NCBI GenBank assembly: GCA_001972305.1
Contig: BDDD01001476.1
Span: 169,004 to 233,003 of the forward strand
Source of the DNA: Cephalotus follicularis
Taxonomy: Eukaryota; Streptophyta; Magnoliopsida; Oxalidales; Cephalotaceae
Length of the DNA: 64,000 bases
Direction of reading: 5' to 3'
Every line of letters begins with the position of its first letter. The first letter of the stretch is position 1. Positions 59,287-64,000 of this stretch are shown in pieces. Made by a program: the position numbers and the translations under genes. The notes below the pieces were generated by a model. That model was given only the letters and a program-made list of their open reading frames with translations, searched no databases and had not been told where the DNA came from.

Positions 59287-61138
59287 CACTTACAATCTGG
59301 GTTGGCGAAATCATCCAAATTTCTCATGGAGTCAAGGGCAAAACATGCGAGGACAATCCAGCTTTTCAGGGCAGCCTTCCAGTGTTGGTGCCCCGCCTTC
59401 ACACTTTTCGGGACAACCTTTGTGCTTCCCTAGTCAATCTGCACCACATCAGACCTTTCCAAGGTTTTCCCCAAATTCGACTACTATTCGACCATCCTTT
59501 CCCCCACAAAATCAATTCTCAAGTCAACAGACATCAAGTTTGCCAAACCAAAGGGATGATACATCTAGGATTTCTTCACTAGAAAAGAGCATGGAACTTC
59601 TTATGAGCACCATGATGACTAGTCAGCATAACATGGAAAAACAAATTTCACAACTAGCATCCGCTCTACACGAAAGAGAAAAAGGAAAAATGCCCTCCCA
59701 ACCTAACCCGAATCCTAGGACTGCCTTAAACCATTTCTCTCAAATCCAACAACCATTAAATCCGCAAAATTCAATTTCCTCATCCGGTCCATCAAAACAA
59801 GTTTTTGCCCTAAGGAGTGGAAATGAATACCATCTAGCAGATCAAACGGAAAATGTGAGCGAGCAAATGGAGGAATCCTTGACGCAAGAAAATTTACAAG
59901 AACCATTGGTTGACCCATTGAAGCAACAAACGCAATTAAATGCGCAAGATGAATTGAGGAAGGAGAAAGAGGACGAGAAGAAGAAACAGCCAGTGGAGGC
60001 ATCCGAACGTTCATTTGACCCACCAGCTCCCTTTCCAATAAGATTGCAAAGTAAGAAAGCCCCAGCTATGGAAAAGATCATCGAAACATTTAAGCAAGTC
60101 CAAATCAATATTACATTGCTTGAAGCCATTGAACAGGTGCCCACTTACGTAAAAGTCCTTAAAGACTTATGCACTAAAAGGAGGATCCTTCAAACTCCAA
60201 AAAAGGCTTTATTGGCAGCCAACATCAGTGCAATATTTTTGCAACCTACGATGCGAAAGTACAAAGACCCTGGCTGCCCGACAATCTCTTGTGTCATTGG
60301 CAAAACAGAAATTGAACATGCTTTACTCGATTTAGGAGAAAGTGTGAATTTGTTGCCATCATTGGTTTATGAAAAGCTTGGACTTGGAGAGTTATGTCCG
60401 ACCACGATGACATTGCAATTAGCAGATAGGTCTGTGAAGGTGCCGTGATGGAAAATCGAGGATGTTTTGATAAAAGTTGGTGAGTTTTTCTTTCCCATTG
60501 ACTTCGTCGTTTTAGACACCCAACCGATTGCAAACCTAAACGATCAAATTCCAGTTATCCTTGGTAGACCTTTCTTAGCGACTAGTAATGCATTAATAAA
60601 TTGTCGCAATGGTCTAATGAAATTAAGTTTTGGAAACACGTCCGTGGACTTTAATGTTTTTCGTTTGGGTAAGCATTCCGCCGATTTTGATGAAGTGAAT
60701 GCAATCCATGCATTCCCTGACTACATTGATACACACTTTGACATTGATTTTGATGGAAATTTTAATAATTGCATACGGGATTTAGAGGATGTCGATGGAG
60801 GTGATTTAGTTGATGTGTTTAATATGCAGCCATTAGAGCCAGTGGGCCCCTTGTCCACGTCCTTACCTAAACCATCAATCGAAGAGCCCTTAAAACTTGA
60901 ACTCAAAGAATTGCCCTATACATTGAAATACTCGTTCCTAGGAGAAAACCAAACTCTTCCTATTATCATTTCATCTGATCTTACTCCCAGTCAAGAAGAA
61001 GAGGTTATTCACCTACTCAAACAAAATAAAGAGGCAATTGGTTGGACGATGACTGATATCAAAGGAATTAGCCCTTCTATTTGCGAGCATCACATAAATC
61101 TCATAGACGGATCCAAACCTTCTAGAGAACCTCAATGA
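59287..61138 (+). pseudogene. D gag C-terminus and protease remnant
   Basis: Continues D after E: WRNHPNFSWSQGQNMRG, a proline/glutamine/serine-rich linker, then SERSFDPPAPFPIRL, KAPAMEKIIETFKQVQINI and the retropepsin region LLDLGESVNLLPSLVYEKLG, ending with ILGRPFLATSNALINCRNG. The last part (60800-61130) leads into RT. Highly similar to H. Broken. Confidence 0.88.
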
Positions 61139-62610
61139 AGAGCAAATCCCTTGATGAAAGAGTCCATACAAAAAGAAATCTTGAAATGGCTGGACAATGG
61201 GATCATTTATCCCATTTTGGATAGTCAATGGGTGAGTCCAGTCCACGTTGTTCCGAAGAAATCTGGAGTGACGGTAGTGCAATCCTCCACTGATGATTTA
61301 CTTCCTACTAAAATCCAAACTGGATGGAGGGTGTGCATTGACTACCGCAAGTTGAACACAACCACCTGGAAGGATCATTTTCCCCTTCCATTCATCGATC
61401 AAATGCTAGATAGGTTGGCTGGTCATGAGTATTATTGCTTTCTTGATGGGTACTCTGGATAAAATCAAATTCCCATCGCCCCACAAGATCAAGAGAAAAC
61501 CACGTTCACATGCCCTTTCGGAACATTTGCTTACTGACGCATGCCGTTTGGCCTCTGCAATGCTCCCGCTACCTTCCAAAGGTGCATGATGAGTATTTTC
61601 TCTGACATGGTGAAAGACTTTCTTGAAGTATTTATGGATGACTTTTCTGTGCATGGTTCCTCATTTTCTGAATGCCTTCATCACCTAAAATTAGTGATTG
61701 AAAGAATTAGAGAGAAGAATTTGGTGTTAAATTGGGAAAAGTGTAACTTTATGGTAAAGAAGGGGATCGTTCTTGGGCATGTAGTGTCAAAAGAAGGAAT
61801 TCAAGTCGATAAAGTGAAAATAGAAGTCATTATGCATTTGCCTCCACCTAGCAATGTCAAAGACATCCGAGCATTCCTCGGACATGGTGGTTTTTATCAA
61901 AGGTTCATCAAGGATTTTAGCAAGGTAGCAAGTCCCTTGACTTCGCTCTTAGCGAAAGATCAAGATTTTGTTTTCTCTAACGAGTGCCTTGTAGCATTTA
62001 ACCGCTTAAAGAAGGAGCTCACTTCCGCTCCTATCATTCAGGCACCAATTTGGACTGAGCCTTTTAAGATTATGTGTGACGCTTCCGATAGTGCCATTGG
62101 AGCTGTTCTCGGCCAAAGAATGAATAAACTGCCTCACGTCATTTATTATGCAAGTAGGACCCTTTCCGACGCGTAATTGAATTACACGACCACTGAGAAG
62201 GAATTCTTAGTTGTGGTCTTTGCACTTGAGAAATTTTGATCATATCTTTTAGGATCACATGTCATCGTGTCTACTGATCATGCTGCGATTCGGTATCTCA
62301 TGAGTAAAAAGGATGCAAAAGCGTGTCTTATCCAGTGGGTTCTGCTCCTTCAAGAGTTTAATGTTGAAATTCGAGATAAGAAAGGAACTGAGAATTTGGT
62401 AGCTGGCCATTTATCCCGACTCTACAATGCACCTAGAGTCCATGGTTCGATTAATGAAAGTTTTCTTGATGAGCAGATTATGCGTGTTGAAAGCGAACCT
62501 TGGTATGCGGACATAGTAAATTATCTTGTTACGGGAAGTGTACCCTCCGAATGGTCTGGTCAAGATAAGCGTAGGTTTCTTTCGCAAGCAAAACATTTTT
62601 TTCTGGGATG
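61139..62610 (+). pseudogene. D reverse transcriptase and RNase H remnant
   Basis: RT motifs QWVSPVHVVPKKSG, WRVCIDYRKLNTTTWKDHF, DRLAGHEYYCFLDGYSG, MPFGLCNAPATFQRCM and the catalytic FMDDFSVHG; thumb FLGHGGFYQRFIKDFSK; RNase H MCDASDSAIGAVLGQR and [18 protein letters not shown]. Gypsy order and Athila-type sequence. Broken, about four interruptions. Confidence 0.92.
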
Positions 62611-63660
62611 ATCCTTATCTTTTCAAAGCATGTCCGGATTTAATTTTGCGACAATGTGTTCCTGAACTGAGCAAACATGAGCATTGCTCAGTTCTATCTT
62701 TTTGTCATTTGCAGGCATGTGGTGGTCATTTCGTCCTGACCAAGACTGCGGCTAAGGTTTTGCAATGTGGTTTTTCTTGGCCGACTATTTTTAAAGATGC
62801 TTTTCAATACTGCAGGGCTTGTACTTTGTGTCAATCTTTAGGCAGTGTGACAAAATGAAATATGATGCCTTTGACATCGATTTTGACGGTTGAGATCCTT
62901 GATGTTTGGGGTATTGACTTCATGGGTCCGTTTCCCAACTCATTTGGGAATCTCTACATCCTTCTAGCTGTGGATTATGTTTCAAAGTGCATAGAAACGA
63001 TTCCTTGTCGAACCAATGACAACTCTATCGTTGTTAAATTTCTCAAGGAACATATTATTTCTCGTTTTGGCACCCCACGTGCCATTATCAGTGATAGGGG
63101 TACTCATTTTTACAATCATTCTTTTGAAGCCCGTATGAAAAGGTATGGGATCACCCACAAGCTCGCTACACATATCATCCTCAAACAAGTGGGCAAGTTG
63201 AGGTATCTAATCACCAAATTAAGCAAATTCTCGAGAAAATAGTCAACCCCAATAGAAAGGATTGGTCCACACGACTTGTGGAAGCTTTATGGGCTAATCG
63301 AACCGCTTTCAAGACTGATCTTGGTCAATCACCTTACCGGTATGTGTATGGTAAAGCTTGTCATCTTCCGGTGGAATTGGAACACAGAACATTTTGGGCA
63401 ATCAAGCAATTTAATTTTGATTGTTCCTTTGCGGGAAATCATCGTGTACTTCAATTATCTGAGTTAGAAGAAATCCGAAATGATGCGTATGACAATGCGA
63501 AGATTTCCAAAGGAAAGACCAAGGCTTTTCATGATGCGCGGATTTTGCGAAAAAAATTCGAAGTAGGAGACAAGGTTTTTTTATATAATTCACGTTTACA
63601 TTTGTTTCCTAGAAAATTAAGGTCCCGTTGGGATGGTCCTTATATTGTTGCAACATGCGC
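62611..63660 (+). pseudogene. D integrase remnant
   Basis: Zinc site with HLQACGGHFVLTKTAAKVLQ and CRACTLCQSLG; DDE core with [31 protein letters not shown] and [11 protein letters not shown]-terminal [20 protein letters not shown] and the GPYIV start. After about 63660 the text no longer matches integrase. Broken, about three interruptions. Confidence 0.88.
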
Positions 63661-64000
63661 CACACGTTTTAATTAATTGCTTTAGGTTTTAAGTTGGCCA
63701 CACATGTATATATATAGAGCATAAGGCGCGGCACACCACAAAAGAAAGACAATTAGAGGCAGTAGGCGCACGACATGGAGAAGATGGAGAATTTGTTGAA
63801 GATATCTACCTCCATCGTCATGTTCGGCTAAGTATATTAATCCCTAGATGTAGATGAACACATGTTATATATATATTTCAGTTTTGGTTTCAAGTTTAAT
63901 TGCATGTTTATGAGACACTTTTTCTTGTTAATGTAGTGACTACATTGATGAGAAGAATTTTTAATATATAAAATCTGTGTTAATGACATGTAATATTTTT
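63661..64000 (+). mobile_element. F-type LTR fragment at window end
   Basis: From about 63690 it matches 50885-51180 of the F LTR (GGAGAAGATGGAGAATTTGT, CCTAGATGTAGATGAAC and onward), and 63675-63710 resembles 48290-48320 just before G. Here there is no G insertion. Joins D integrase directly. Continues beyond the window. Confidence 0.75.

Larger units (their letters stand above)
35656..63660 (+). mobile_element. Athila-like element D, host of nested insertions
   Basis: 5' LTR 35656-37078, primer site 37085-37102, gag from 40177, then protease, RT, RNase H and integrase up to about 63660. About 7.2 kb of D itself is present, interrupted by B2 (2.7 kb) and E (18.2 kb). Its own 3' LTR is not in the window. 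Broken: about eight to ten interruptions in the coding part. Confidence 0.88.

Overview
This window is plant nuclear DNA made almost entirely of nested, mostly broken LTR retrotransposons. I found no host gene, tRNA, rRNA, CRISPR array or bacterial-type operon. Three lineages are recognisable: Ty1/copia Sirevirus-like (SIRE/Maximus), Ty3/gypsy Athila-like, and Ty3/gypsy chromovirus (Tekay/Del-like) with very long LTRs. The mix of Sirevirus, Athila and Tekay-type copies without a gene in 64 kb suggests pericentromeric or intergenic heterochromatin of a large-genome plant, probably a eudicot. The species cannot be named from the sequence.

Layout. 1-1536: tail of a chromovirus-type LTR (family A). 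1537-11660: Sirevirus copy Copia-1 with gag, pol, an envelope-like gene and LTR pieces, split near its 5' end by an LTR of family B (1737-4156). 11660-14963: two more family-A LTR pieces. 14964-20999: Sirevirus copy Copia-2, same family as Copia-1. 21000-23390: 3' part of an Athila copy (H). 23545-31060: family C, minus strand, with young long LTRs around a short decayed interior. 31061-35655: a third, different Sirevirus copy (Copia-3). 35656 to about 63660: Athila copy D, which has swallowed a solo LTR B2 (37223-39940) and a chromovirus E (41096-59286). E itself contains an Athila-type fragment F (46047-51746), with solo LTR G inside F (48321-50879), and a solo LTR K (55598-58252) in its 5' LTR. 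63660-64000: an F-type LTR fragment.

Nesting gives a relative history: Copia-3 is older than D, D older than E and B2, E older than F and K, F older than G. Exact 5-bp target duplications flank B2 (CATAA), E (CACTT), G (ATATA) and K (CACTT). By eye the two LTRs of E differ by about 5% and those of C by about 2%, so C is among the youngest insertions whose age can be read here.

The signals not explained by ordinary gag-pol annotation lie mostly in the LTRs. (1) Arrays of short palindromes centred on TCGA recur in LTRs of all three unrelated lineages. (2) Chromovirus-type LTRs carry clusters of small inverted repeats; in family A these form a minisatellite whose unit is a hairpin with arms that change in a compensating way. 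(3) The two related Sirevirus gag genes carry an exact 87-bp (29-codon) tandem zinc-knuckle array. (4) Athila relatives H and F carry a repeated module that looks like a blend of a reverse transcriptase motif and the integrase C-terminus. Function of any of these is inference.
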